DNA from: Zeus faber
Lineage: Eukaryota > Chordata > Actinopteri > Zeiformes > Zeidae
Assembly: GCA_960531495.1 (NCBI GenBank)
Contig: OY482852.1
Coordinates: 34,756,117-34,820,116 of the forward strand
Direction: 5' to 3'
Length of the DNA stretch: 64,000 bases
In this document: positions 1-14,000 of the stretch, in pieces
Layout of the letters: the number at the start of each line of letters is the position of its first letter
Numbering within the stretch: position 1 is the first letter of the stretch
Translations under genes and position numbers: made by a program
The notes under the pieces: model-generated
What the model saw: the letters and a program-made list of their open reading frames with translations, nothing else
Told to the model about the DNA's origin: nothing
The model's database searches: none

Positions 1-907
1 ATCGGCTGAAAATGCGTTTTTTCCCAGATGTGCACATAATGATGAAAATGACCATAACTCGACAAATACATGTTAGATGGGCCTAAAACTGTTTGACAAA
101 CAACACTTTAGCAGCATATACTAGTTCACCATTGTATTTAAACTGTCTGACACTGTCACACAGAGTAATGACTGAAGCGTTTAACCAATTCCCCTTTTCG
201 ACGTTTAAATCGGCTGAAAATGCGTTTTTTCCCACAGTGCACATAATGATGAAAATGATCATAACTCGACAAATACATGTTAGATGGGCCTAAAACTGTT
301 TGACAAACAACACTTTAGCAGCATATACTAGTTCACCATTGTATTTAAACTGTCTGACACTGTCACACAGAGTAATGACTGAAGCGTTTAACCAATTCCC
401 CTTTTCGACGTTTAAATCGGCTGAAAATGCGTTTTTTCCCACAGTGCACATAATGATGAAAATGATCATAACTCGACAAATACATGTTAGATGGGCCTAA
501 AACTGTTTGACAAAAAACACTTTAGCAGCATATACTAGTTCACCATTGTATTTAAACTGTCTGACACTGTCACACAGAGTAATGACTGAAGCGTTTAACC
601 AATTCCCCTTTTCGACGTTTAAATCGGCTGAAAATGCGTTTTTTCCCACAGTGCACATAATGATGAAAATGATCATAACTCGACAAATACATGTTAGATG
701 GGCCTAAAACTGTTTGACAAAAAACACTTTAGCAGCATATACTAGTTCACCATTGTATTTAAACTGTCTGACACTGTCACACAGAGTAATGACTGAAGCG
801 TTTAACCAATTCCCCTTTTCGACGTTTAAATCGGCTGAAAATGCGTTTTTTCCCTCATGTGCACACAATGATGAAAATGATCATAACTCCAGAAATACAT
901 GTTAGAT

Positions 908-1103
908 GGGCATAGAAATCTGAGAGAAACACTTAGGAAGCACATAATAGTTCATCATATTAATTAAATTTCTATGCTGTACTGCAGCATTCTGAATCAT
1001 TCACCTCTGAAGAGACAATGGTTCGGTGTTTCTCTAATTCAGCTAGACAGCAAACCGTCCAATGTTCTGAAAATGCTCATACCTCAACAAATACATGTTG
1101 TAT
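908..1103 (+). repeat. Exemplar of satellite monomer B (196 bp)
   Basis: This is the first B unit. Its first 45-60 bases line up with A: the A segment with TTTAGCAGCATATACTAG has a B counterpart with TTAGGAAGCACATAATAG. Its last roughly 40 bases (GAAAATG.TCATA through AAATACATGTT) match A as well, while the middle (TACTGCAGCATTCTGAATC, GGTTCGGTGTTTCTC) is different. B is therefore best read as an old diverged copy of A that is kept as a separate unit. Subtypes differ at GAGACAATGG versus GATACAATGG and CATTCACC versus CATTCCCC. Confidence 0.9.
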
Positions 1104-1311
1104 GGGCCTAAAACTGTTTGACAAACAACGCTTTAGCAGCATATACTAGTTCACCATTGTATTTAAACTGTCTGACACTGTCACACAGAGTAATGACTGA
1201 AGCGTTTAACCAATTCCCCTTTTCGAAGTTTAAATCGGCTGAAAATGCGTTTTTTCCCACATGTGCACATAATGATGAAAATGATCATAACTCGACAAAT
1301 ACATGTTAGAT
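1104..1311 (+). repeat. Exemplar of satellite monomer A (208 bp)
   Basis: This is one full A unit measured from GGGCCTAAAACTG to the next. Inside it are TGACACTGTCA at 1,173-1,183 (palindrome with 5-bp arms), ATGTGCACAT at 1,261-1,270 (10-bp perfect palindrome) and ATGATCAT a little further on. A 207-bp subtype, for example 79-285, lacks one T in the second palindrome (ACAGTGCACAT). Another 207-bp form (1,312-1,518) lacks one base in the ACAAACAACAC segment. Other subtypes differ by TGTTAGATGGG, TGTTGTATGGG, TGTCAGATGGG or TTTTACATGGG at the unit junction. Confidence 0.93.
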
Positions 1312-3990
1312 GGGCCTAAAACTGTTTGACAAACACACTTTAGCAGCATATACTAGTTCACCATTGTATTTAAACTGTCTGACACTGTCACACAGAGTAA
1401 TGACTGAAGCGTTTAAGCAATTCCCCTTTTCGACGTTTAAATCGTCTGAAAATGCGTTTTTTCCCACATGTGCACATAATGATGAAAATGACCATAACTC
1501 GACAAATACATGGTAGATGGGCCTAAAACTGTTTGACAAACAACACTTTAGCAGCATATACTAGTTCACCATTGTATTTAAACTGTCTGACACTGTCACA
1601 CAGAGTAATGACTGAAGCGTTTAACCAATTCCCCTTTTCGACGTTTAAATCGGCTGAAAATGCGTTTTTTCCCACATGTACACATAATGATGAAAATGAT
1701 CATAACTCGACAAATACATGTTAGATGGGCCTAAAACTGTTTGACAAACAACACTTTAGCAGCATATACTAGTTCACCATTGTATTTAAACTGTCTGACA
1801 CTGTCACACAGAGTAATGACTGAAGCGTTTAACCAATTCCCCTTTTCAACGTTTAAATCGGCTGAAAATGCGTTTTTTCCCACATGTACACATAATGATG
1901 AAAATGATCATAACTCGACAAATACATGTTGTATGGGCCTAAAACTGTTTGACAAACAACGCTTTAGCAGCATATACTAGTTCACCATTGTATTTAAACT
2001 GTCTGACACTGTCACACAGAGTAATGACTGAAGCGTTTAACCAATTCCCCTTTTCGACGTTTAAATCGGCTGAAAATGCGTTTTTTCCCACAGTGCACAT
2101 AATGATGAAAATGATCATAACTCGACAAATACATGTTAGATGGGCCTAAAACTGTTTGACAAAAAACACTTTAGCAGCATATACTAGTTCACCATTGTAT
2201 TTAAACTGTCTGACACTGTCACACAGAGTAATGACTGAAGCGTTTAACCAATTCCCCTTTTCGACGTTTAAATCGGCTGAAAATGCGTTTTTTCCCTCAT
2301 GTGCACACAATGATGAAAATGATCATAACTCCAGAAATACATGTTAGATGGGCATAGAAATCTGAGAGAAACACTTAGGAAGCACATAATAGTTCATCAT
2401 ATTAATTAATTTTCTATGCTGTACTGCAGCATTCTGAATCATTCACCTCTGAAGAGACAATGGTTCGGTGTTTCTCTAATTCAGCTAGACAGCAAACCGT
2501 CCAATGTTCTGAAAATGCTCATACCTCAACAAATACATGTTGTATGGGCCTAAAACTGTTTGACAAACAACGCTTTAGCAGCATATACTAGTTCACCATT
2601 GTATTTAAACTGTCTGACACTGTCACACAGAGTAATGACTGAAGCGTTTAACCAATTCCCCTTTTCGACGTTTAAATCGGCTGAAAATGCGTTTTTTCCC
2701 ACATGTGCACATAATGATGAAAATGATCATAACTCGACAAATACATGTTAGATGGGCCTAAAACTGTTTGACAAACACACTTTAGCAGCATATACTAGTT
2801 CACCATTGTATTTAAACTGTCTGACACTGTCACACAGAGTAATGACTGAAGCGTTTAAGCAATTCCCCTTTTCGACGTTTAAATCGTCTGAAAATGCGTT
2901 TTTTCCCACATGTGCACATAATGATGAAAATGACCATAACTCGACAAATACATGTTAGATGGGCCTAAAACTGTTTGACAAACAACACTTTAGCAGCATA
3001 TACTAGTACACCATTGTATTTAAACTGTCTGACACTGTCACACAGAGTAATGACTGAAGCGTTTAACCAATTCCCCTTTTCGACGTTTAAATCGGCTGAA
3101 AATGCGTTTTTTCCCACATGTACACATAATGATGAAAATGATCATAACTCGACAAATACATGTTAGATGGGCCTAAAACTGTTTGACAAACAACACTTTA
3201 GCAGCATATACTAGTTCACCATTGTATTTAAACTGTCTGACACTGTCACACAGAGTAATGACTGAAGCGTTTAAGCAATTCCCCTTTTCGACGTTTAAAT
3301 CGGCTGAAAATGCCTTTTTTCCCACATGTGCACACAATGATGAAAATGATCATAACTCCACAAATACGTGTTAGATGGGCCTAGAAATCTGTGAGAAACA
3401 CTTAAGAAGCACATAATAGTTCATCATATTAATTAAATTTCTATGCTGTACTGCAGCATTCTGAATCATTCACCTCTGAAGAGACAATGGTTCGGTGATT
3501 CTCTAATTCAGCTAGACAGCAAACCGTCACAAGTTCTGAAAATGATCATAACTCCAGAAATACATGTTAGATGGGCATAGAAATCTGAGAGAAAAACTTA
3601 GGAAGCACATAATAGTTCATCATATTAATTAAATTTCAATGCTGTACTGCAGCATTCTGAATCATTCCCCTCTGAAGAGACAATGGTTCGGTGTTTCTCT
3701 AATTCAGCTAGACAGCAAACCGTCCAATGTTCTGAAAATGCTCATACCTCGACAAATACATGTTGTATGGGCCTAAAACTGTTTGACAAACAACGCTTTA
3801 GCAGCATATACTAGTTCACCATTGTATTTAAACTGTCTGACACTGTCACACAGAGTAATGACTGAAGCGTTTAACCAATTCCCCTTTTCGACGTTTAAAT
3901 CGGCTGAAAATGCGTTTTTTCCCACATGTGCACATAATGATGAAAATGATCATAACTCGACAAATACATGTTAGATGGGCCTAAAACTGT

Positions 3991-6900
3991 TTGACAAACA
4001 ACGCTTTAGCAGCATATACTAGTTCACCATTGTATTTAAACTGTCTGACACTGTCACACAGAGTAATGACTGAAGCGTTTAACCAATTCCCCTTTTCGAC
4101 GTTTAAATCGGCTGAAAATGCGTTTTTTCCCACAGTGCACATAATGATGAAAATGATCATAACTCGACAAATACATGTTAGATGGGCCTAAAACTGGTTG
4201 ACAAACAACACTTTAGCAGCATATACTAGTTCACCATTGTATTTAAAATGTCTGACACTGTCACACAGAGTAATGACTGAAGCGTTTAACCAATTCCCCT
4301 TTTCGACGTTTAAATCGGCTGAAAATGCGTTTTTTCCCACATGTGCACACAATGATGAAAATGATCATAACTCCACAAATACATGTTAGATGGGCCTAGA
4401 AATCTGTGAGAAACACTTAAGAAGCACATAATAGTTCATCATATTAATTAAATTTCTATGCTGTACTGCAGCATTCTGAATCATTCACCTCTGAAGAGAC
4501 AATGGTTCGGTGTTTCTCTAATACAGCTAGACAGCAAACCGTCCAATGTTCTGAAAATGCTCATACCTCAACAAATACATGTTGTATGGGCCTAAAACTG
4601 TTTGACAAACAACGCTTTAGCAGCATATACTAGTTCACCATTGTATTTAAACTGTCTGACACTGTCACACAGAGTAATGACTGAAGCGTTTAACCAATTC
4701 CCCTTTTCGACGTTTAAATCGGCTGAAAATGCGTTTTTTCCCACAGTGCACATAATGATGAAAATGATCATAACTCAACAAATACATGTTAGATGGGCCT
4801 AAAACTGGTTGACAAACAACACTTTAGCAGCATATACTAGTTCACCATTGTATTTAAACTGTCTGACACTGTCACACAGAGTAATGACTGAAGCGTTTAA
4901 CCAATTCTCCTTTTCGACGTTTAAATCGGCTGAAAATGCGTTTTTTCCCACATGTGCACACAATGATGAAAATGATCATAACTCCACAAAAACATGTTAG
5001 ATGGGCCTAGAAATCTGTGAGAAACACTTAAGAAGCACATAATAGTTCATCATATTAATTAAATTTCTATGCTGTACTGCAGCATTCTGAATCATTCACC
5101 TCTGAAGAGACAATGGTTCGGTGTTTCTCTAATTCAGCTAGACAGCAAACCGTCACAAGTTCTGAAAATGATCATAACTCCAGAAATACATGTTAGATGG
5201 GCATAGAAATCTGAGAGAAAAACTTAGGAAGCACATAATAGTTCATCATATTAATTAAATTTCAATGCTGTACTGCAGCATTCTGAATCATTCCCCTCTG
5301 AAGAGACAATGGTTCGGTGTTTCTCTAATTCAGCTAGACAGCAAACCGTCCAATGTTCTGAAAATGCTCATACCTCAACAAATACATGTTGTATGGGCCT
5401 AAAACTGTTTGACAAACAATGCTTTAGCAGCATATACTAGTTCACCATTGTATTTAAACTGTCTGACACTGTCACACAGAGTAATGACTGAAGCGTTTAA
5501 CCAATTCCCCTTTTCGACGTTTAAATCGGCTGAAAATGCGTTTTTTCCCACATGTGCACATAATGATGAAAATGATCATAACTCGACAAATACATGTTAG
5601 ATGGGCCTAAAACTGTTTGACAAACAACACTTTAGCAGCATATACTAGTTCACCATTGTATTTAAACTGTCTGACACTGTCACACAGAGTAATGACTGAA
5701 GCGTTTAAGCAATTCCCCTTTTCGACGTTTGAATCGGCTGAAAATGCGTTTTTTCCCACATGTGCACATAATGATGAAAATGACCATAACTCGACAAATA
5801 CATGTTAGATGGGCCTAAAACTGTTTGACAAACAACACTTTAGCAGCATATACTAGTTCACCATTGTATTTAAACTGTCTGACACTGTCACACAGAGTAA
5901 TGACTGAAGCGTTTAACCAATTCCCCTTTTCGACGTTTAAATCGGCTGAAAATGCGTTTTTTCCCACATGTACACATAATGATGAAAATGATCATAACTC
6001 GACAAATACATGTTGTATGGGCCTAAAACTGTTTGACAAACAACGCTTTAGCAGCATATACTAGTTCACCATTGTATTTAAACTGTCTGACACTGTCACA
6101 CAGAGTAATGACTGAAGCGTTTAACCAATTCCCCTTTTCGACGTTTAAATCGGCTGAAAATGCGTTTTTTCCCACAGTGCACATAATGATGAAAATGATC
6201 ATAACTCGACAAATACATGTTAGATGGGCCTAAAACTGGTTGACAAACAACACTTTAGCAGCATATACTAGTTCACCATTGTATTTAAAATGTCTGACAC
6301 TGTCACACAGAGTAATGACTGAAGCGTTTAACCAATTCCCCTTTTCGACGTTTAAATCGGCTGAAAATGCGTTTTTTCCCACATGTGCACACAATGATGA
6401 AAATGATCATAACTCCACAAATACATGTTAGATGGGCCTAGAAATCTGTGAGAAACACTTAAGAAGCACATAATAGTTCATCATATTAATTAAATTTCTA
6501 TGCTGTACTGCAGCATTCTGAATCATTCACCTCTGAAGAGACAATGGTTCGGTGTTTCTCTAATACAGCTAGACAGCAAACCGTCCAATGTTCTGAAAAT
6601 GCTCATACCTCGACAAATACATGTTGTATGGGCCTAAAACTGTTTGACAAACAACGCTTTAGCAGCATATACTAGTTCACCATTGTATTTAAACTGTCTG
6701 ACACTGTCACACAGAGTAATGACTGAAGCGTTTAAGCAATTCCCCTTTTCGACGTTTAAATCGGCTGAAAATGCGTTTTTTCCCACATGTACACATAATG
6801 ATGAAAATGATCATAACTCGACAAATACATGTTAGATGGGCCTAAAACTGGTTGACAAACAACACTTTAGCAGCATATACTAGTTCACCATTGTATTTAA

Positions 6901-8075
6901 ACTGTCTGACACTGTCACACAGAGTAATGACTAAAGCGTTTAACCAATTCCCCTTTTCGACGTTTAAATCGGCTGAAAATGCATTTTTTCCCACATGTGC
7001 ACACAATGATGAAAATGATCATAACTCCACAAATACATGTTAGATGGGCCTAGAAATCTGTGAGAAACACTTAAGAAGCAAATAATAGTTCATCATATTA
7101 ATTAAATTTCTATGCTGTACTGCAGCATTCTGAATCATTCACCTCTGAAGAGACAATGGTTCGGTGTTTCTCTAATTCAGCTAGACAGCAAACCGTCACA
7201 AGTTCTGAAAATGATCATAACTCCAGAAATACATGTTAGATGGGCATAGAAATCTGAGAGAAAAACTTAGGAAGCACATAATAGTTCATCATATTAATTA
7301 AATTTCAATGCTGTACTGCAGCATTCTGAATCATTCCCCTCTGAAGAGACAATGGTTCGGTGTTTCTCTAATTCAGCTAGACAGCAAACCGTCCAATGTT
7401 CTGAAAATGCTCATACCTCGACAAATACATGTTGTATGGGCCTAAAACTGTTTGACAAACAACGCTTTAGCAGCATATACTAGTTCACCATTGTATTTAA
7501 ACTGTCTGACACTGTCACACAGAGTAATGACTGAAGCGTTTAACCAATTCCCCTTTTCGACGTTTAAATCGGCTGAAAATGCGTTTTTTCCCACATGTGC
7601 ACATAATGATGAAAATGATCATAACTCGACAAATACATGTTAGATGGGCCTAAAACTGTTTGACAAACAACACTTTAGCAGCATATACTAGTTCACCATT
7701 GTATTTAAACTGTCTGACACTGTCACACAGAGTAATGACTGAAGCGTTTAAGCAATTCCCCTTTTCGACGTTTGAATCGGCTGAAAATGCGTTTTTTCCC
7801 ACATGGGCACATAATGATGAAAATGACCATAACTCGACAAATACATGTTAGATGGGCCTAAAACTGTTTGACAAACAACACTTTAGCAGCATATACTAGT
7901 TCACCATTGTATTTAAACTGTCTGACACTGTCACACAGAGTAATGACTGAAGCGTTTAACCAATTCCCCTTTTCGACGTTTAAATCGGCTGAAAATGCGT
8001 TTTTTCCCACATGTACACGTAATGATGAAAATGATCATAACTCGACAAATACATGTCAGATGGGCCTAAAACTGG
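3991..8075 (+). repeat. Higher-order repeat, two copies of about 2,042 bp
   Basis: Diagnostic variants at 3,991, 4,198, 4,602, 4,809, 5,409 and 5,617 recur at 6,033, 6,240, 6,644, 6,852, 7,452 and 7,660, an offset of 2,042-2,043. Each copy contains one single B and one B-B pair. Copies differ by scattered substitutions, such as ACATGTGCAC versus ACATGGGCAC near 7,801. Confidence 0.75.
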
Positions 8076-11000
8076 TTGACAAACAACACTTTAGCAGCAT
8101 ATACTAGTTCACCATTGTATTTAAAATGTCTGACACTGTCACACAGAGTAATGACTGAAGCGTTTAACCAATTCCCCTTTTCGACGTTTAAATCGGCTGA
8201 AAATGCGTTTTTTCCCACATGTGCACACAATGATGAAAATGATCAAAACTCCAGAAATACATGTTAGATGGGCATAGAAATCTGAGAGAAACACTTAGGA
8301 AGCACATAATAGTTCATCATATTAATTAAATTTCTATGCTGTACTGCAGCATTCTGAATCATTCACCTCTGAAGATACAATGGTTCGGTGTTTCTCTAAT
8401 TCAGCTAGACAGCAAACCGTCCAATGTTCTGAAAATGCTCATACCTCAACAAATACATGTTGTATGGGCCTAAAACTGTTTGACAAACAATGCTTTAGCA
8501 GCATATACTAGTTCACCATTGTATTTAAACTGTCTGACACTGTCACACAGAGTAATGACTGAAGCGTTTAACCAATTCCCCTTTTCGACGTTTAAATCGG
8601 CTGAAAATGCGTTTTTTCCCACATGTGCACACAATGATGAAAATGATCATAACTCGACAAATACATTTTACATGGGCCTAAAACTGGTTGACAAACAACA
8701 CTTTAGCAGCATATACTAGTTCACCATTGTATTTAAACTGTCTGACACTGTCACACAGAGTAATGACTGAAGCGTTTAACCAATTCCCCTTTTCGACGTT
8801 TAAATCGGCTGAAAATGCGTTTTTTCCCACATGTACACGTAATGATGAAAATGATCATAACTCGACAAATACATGTCAGATGGGCCTAAAACTGGTTGAC
8901 AAACAACACTTTAGCAGCATATACTAGTTCACCATTGTATTTAAAATGTCTGACACTGTCACACAGAGTAATGACTGAAGCGTTTAACCAATTCCCCTTT
9001 TCGACGTTTAAATCGGCTGAAAATGCGTTTTTTCCCACATGTGCACACAATGATGAAAATGATCAAAACTCCAGAAATACATGTTAGATGGGCATAGAAA
9101 TCTGAGAGAAACACTTAGGAAGCACATAATAGTTCATCATATTAATTAAATTTCTATGCTGTACTGCAGCATTCTGAATCATTCACCTCTGAAGATACAA
9201 TGGTTCGGTGTTTCTCTAATTCAGCTAGACAGCAAACCGTCCAATGTTCTGAAAATGCTCATACCTCAACAAATACATGTTGTATGGGCCTAAAACTGTT
9301 TGACAAACAATGCTTTAGCAGCATATACTAGTTCACCATTGTATTTAAACTGTCTGACACTGTCACACAGAGTAATGACTGAAGCGTTTAACCAATTCCC
9401 CTTTTCGACGTTTAAATCGGCTGAAAATGCGTTTTTTCCCACATGTGCACACAATGATGAAAATGATCATAACTCGACAAATACATTTTACATGGGCCTA
9501 AAACTGGTTGACAAACAACACTTTAGCAGCATATACTAGTTCACCATTGTATTTAAACTGTCTGACACTGTCACACAGAGTAATGACTGAAGCGTTTAAC
9601 CAATTCCCCTTTTCGACGTTTAAATCCGCTGAAAATGCGTTTTTTTCCCACATGTGCACACAATGATGAAAATAATCATAACTCGACAAATACATTTTAC
9701 ATGGGCCTAAAACTGTTTGACAAACAACACTTTAGCAGCATATACTAGTTCACCATTGTATTTAAACTGTCTGACACTGTCACACAGAGTAATAATTAAA
9801 GCGTTTAACCAATTCCCCTTTTCGACGTTTAAATCGGCTGGAAATGCGTTTTTTCCCACATTTGCACACAATGATGAAAATGATCATAACTCGACAACTA
9901 CATTTTACATGGGCCTAAAACTGGTTGACAAACAACACTTTAGCAGCATATACTAGTTCACCATTGTATTTAAACTGTCTGACACTGTCACACAGAGTAA
10001 TGACTGAAGCGTTTAACCAATTCCCCTTTTCGACGTTTAAATCGGCTGAAAATGCATTTTTTCCCACTTGTGCACACAATGATGAAAATATTCATAACTC
10101 GACAAATACATTTTACATGGGCCTAAAACTGTTTGACAAACAACACTTTAGCAGCATATACTAGTTAACCATTGTATTTAAACTGTCTGACACTGTCACA
10201 CAGAGTAATAACTAAAGCGTTTAACCAATTCCCCTTTTCGACGTTTAAATCGGCTGAAAATGCGTTTTTTCCCACATGTGCACACAATGATGAAAATGAT
10301 CATAACTCTACAAATACATTTTACATGGGCCTAAAACTGTTCGACAAACAACACTTTAGCAGCATATACTTGTTCACCATTGTATTTAAACTGTCTGACA
10401 CTGTCACACAGAGTAATGACTGAAGTGTTTAACCAATTCCCCTTTTCGACGTTTAAATCGGCTGAAAATGCGTTTTTTTCCCACATGTGCACACTATGAT
10501 GAAAATGATCCTAACTCCACAAATACATGTTAGATGGGCATAGAAATCTGAGAGAAAAACTTAGGAAGCACATAAAAGTTCATCATATTAATAAAATTTC
10601 TATGCTGTACTGCAGCATTCTGAATCATTCACCTCTGAAGAGACAATGGTTCGGTGTTTCTCTAATTCAGCTAGACAGCAAACCGTCACAAGTTCTGAAA
10701 ATGATCATAACTCCAGAAATACATGTTAGATGGGCATAGAAATCTGAGAGAAAAACTTAGGAAGCACATAATAGTTCATCATATTAATTAAATTTCAATG
10801 CTGTACTGCAGCATTCTGAATCATTCCCCTCTGAAGAGACAATGGTTCGGTGTTTCTCTAATTCAGCTAGACAGCAAACCGTCCAATGTTCTGAAAATGC
10901 TCATACCTCAACAAATACATGTTGTATGGGCCTAAAACGGTTTGACAAACAACGCTTTAGCAGCATATACTAGTTCACCATTGTATTTAAACTGTCTGAC

Positions 11001-14000
11001 ACTGTCACACAGAGTAATGACTGAAGCGTTTAACCAATTCCCCTTTTCGACGTTTAAATCGGCTGAAAATGCGTTTTTTCCCACATGTGCACATAATGAT
11101 GAAAATGACCATAACTCGACAAATACATGTTAGATGGGCCTAAAACTGTTTGACAAACAACACTTTAGCAGCATATACTAGTTCACCATTGTATTTAAAC
11201 TGTCTGACACTGTCACACAGAGTAATGACTGAAGCGTTTAACCAATTCCCCTTTTCGACGTTTAAATCGGCTGAAAATGCGTTTTTTCCCACATGTACAC
11301 GTAATGATGAAAATGATCATAACTCGACAAATACATGTCAGATGGGCCTAAAACTGGTTGACAAACAACACTTTAGCAGCATATACTAGTTCACCATTGT
11401 ATTTAAAATGTCTGACACTGTCACACAGAGTAATGACTGAAGCGTTTAACCAATTCCCCTTTTCGACGTTTAAATCGGCTGAAAATGCGTTTTTTCCCAC
11501 ATGTGCACACAATGATGAAAATGATCATAACTCCAGAAATACATGTTAGATGGGCATAGAAATCTGAGAGAAACACTTAGGAAGCACATAATAGTTCATC
11601 ATATTAATTAAATTTCTATGCTGTACTGCAGCATTCTGAATCATTCACCTCTGAAGATACAATGGTTCGGTGTTTCTCTAATTCAGCTAGACAGCAAACC
11701 GTCCAATGTTCTGAAAATGCTCATACCTCAACAAATACATGTTGTATGGGCCTAAAACTGTTTGACAAACAATGCTTTAGCAGCATATACTAGTTCACCA
11801 TTGTATTTAAACTGTCTGACACTGTCACACAGAGTAATGACTGAAGCGTTTAAGCAATTCCCCTTTTCGACGTTTAAATCGGCTGAAAATGCGTTTTTTC
11901 CCACATGTGCACATAATGATGAAAATGATCATAACTCGACAAATACATGTTAGATGGGCATAAAACTGTTTGACAAACAACACTTTAGCAGCATATACTA
12001 GTTCACCATTGTATTTAAACTGTCTGACACTGTCACACAGAGTAATGACTGAAGCGTTTAAGCAATTCCCCTTTTCGACGTTTGAATCGGCTGAAAATGC
12101 GTTTTTTCCCACATGTGCACATAATGATGAAAATGACCATAACTCGACAAATACATGTTAGATGGGCCTAAAACTGTTTGACAAACAACACTTTAGCAGC
12201 ATATACTAGTTCACCATTGTATTTAAACTGTCTGACACTGTCACACAGAGTAATGACTGAAGCGTTTAACCAATTCCCCTTTTCGACGTTTAAATCGGCT
12301 GAAAATGCGTTTTTTCCCACATGTACACATAATGATGAAAATGATCATAACTCGACAAATACATGTTGTATGGGCCTAAAACTGTTTGACAAACAACGCT
12401 TTAGCAGCATATACTAGTTCACCATTGTATTTAAACTGTCTGACACTGTCACACAGAGTAATGACTGAAGCGTTTAACCAATTCCCCTTTTCGACGTTTA
12501 AATCGGCTGAAAATGCGTTTTTTCCCACAGTGCACATAATGATGAAAATGATCATAACTCGACAAATACATGTTAGATGGGCCTAAAACTGGTTGACAAA
12601 CAACACTTTAGCAGCATATACTAGTTCACCATTGTATTTAAAATGTCTGACACTGTCACACAGAGTAATGACTGAAGCGTTTAACCAATTCCCCTTTTCG
12701 ACGTTTAAATCGGCTGAAAATGCGTTTTTTCCCACATGTGCACACAATGATGAAAATGATCATAACTCCACAAATACATGTTAGATGGGCCTAGAAATCT
12801 GTGAGAAACACTTAAGAAGCACATAATAGTTCATCATATTAATTAAATTTCTATGCTGTACTGCAGCATTCTGAATCATTCACCTCTGAAGAGACAATGG
12901 TTCGGTGTTTCTCTAATACAGCTAGACAGCAAACCGTCACAAGTTCTGAAAATGATCATAACTCCAGAAATACATGTTAGATGGGCATAGAAATCTGAGA
13001 GAAAAACTTATGAAGCACATAATAGTTCATCATATTAATTAAATTTCAATGCTGTACTGCAGCATTCTGAATCATTCCCCTCTGAAGAGACAATGGTTCG
13101 GTGTTTCTCTAATTCAGCTAGACAGCAAACCGTCCAATGTTCTGAAAATGCTCATACCTCGACAAATACATGTTGTATGGGCCTAAAACTGTTTGACAAA
13201 CAACGCTTTAGCAGCATATACTAGTTCACCATTGTATTTAAACTGTCTGACACTGTCACACAGAGTAATGACTGAAGCGTTTAACCAATTCCCCTTTTCG
13301 ACGTTTAAATCGGCTGAAAATGCGTTTTTTCCCACATGTGCACATAATGATGAAAATGATCATAACTCGACGAATACATGTTAGATGGGCCTAAAACTGT
13401 TGGACAAACAACACTTTAGCAGCATATACTAGTTCACCATTGTATTTAAACTGTCTGACACTATCACACAGAGTAATGACTGAAGCGTTTAAGCAATTCC
13501 CCTTTTCGACATTTAAATCGGCTGAAAATGCGTTTTTTCCCACATGTGCACATAATGATGAAAATGACCATAACTCGACAAATACATGTTAGATGGGCCT
13601 AAAACTGTTTGACAAACAACACTTTAGCAGCATATACTAGTTCACCATTGTATTTAAACTGTCTGACACTGTCACACAGAGTAATGACTGAAGCGTTTAA
13701 CCAATTCCCCTTTTCGACGTTTAAATCGGCTGAAAATGCGTTTTTTCCCACATGTGCACACAATGATGAAAATGATCATAACTCCACAAATACATGTTAG
13801 ATGGGCCTAGAAATCTGTGAGAAACACTTAAGAAGCACATAATAGTTCATCATATTAATTAAATTTCTATGCTGTACTGCAGCATTCTGAATCATTCACC
13901 TCTGAAGAGACAATGGTTCGGTGTTTCTCTAATTCAGCTAGACAGCAAACCGTCCAATGTTCTGAAAATGCTCATACCTCAACAAATACATGTTGTATGG

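Larger units (their letters stand above)
507..3390 (+). repeat. Higher-order repeat, two copies of 1,442 bp
   Basis: The monomer variants at 507, 714, 1,118, 1,312, 1,533 and 1,741 recur in the same order 1,442 bp later. Each copy has six A units and one B unit. The copies differ by a few substitutions, for example TTAATTAAATTT versus TTAATTAATTTT in the B unit near 967 and 2,407. Confidence 0.8.

Noticed and set aside
908..1103. Pol III B box in monomer B (GGTTCGGTGTTTC)
   Set aside because: Only the first six bases match; the following conserved bases and a paired A box are missing.
1104..1311. CENP-B box in monomer A (TTTCGACGTTTAAATCGG)
   Set aside because: It has TTCG and CGG, but the spacing and the central A do not fit the TTCG-N4-A-N2-CGGG core.
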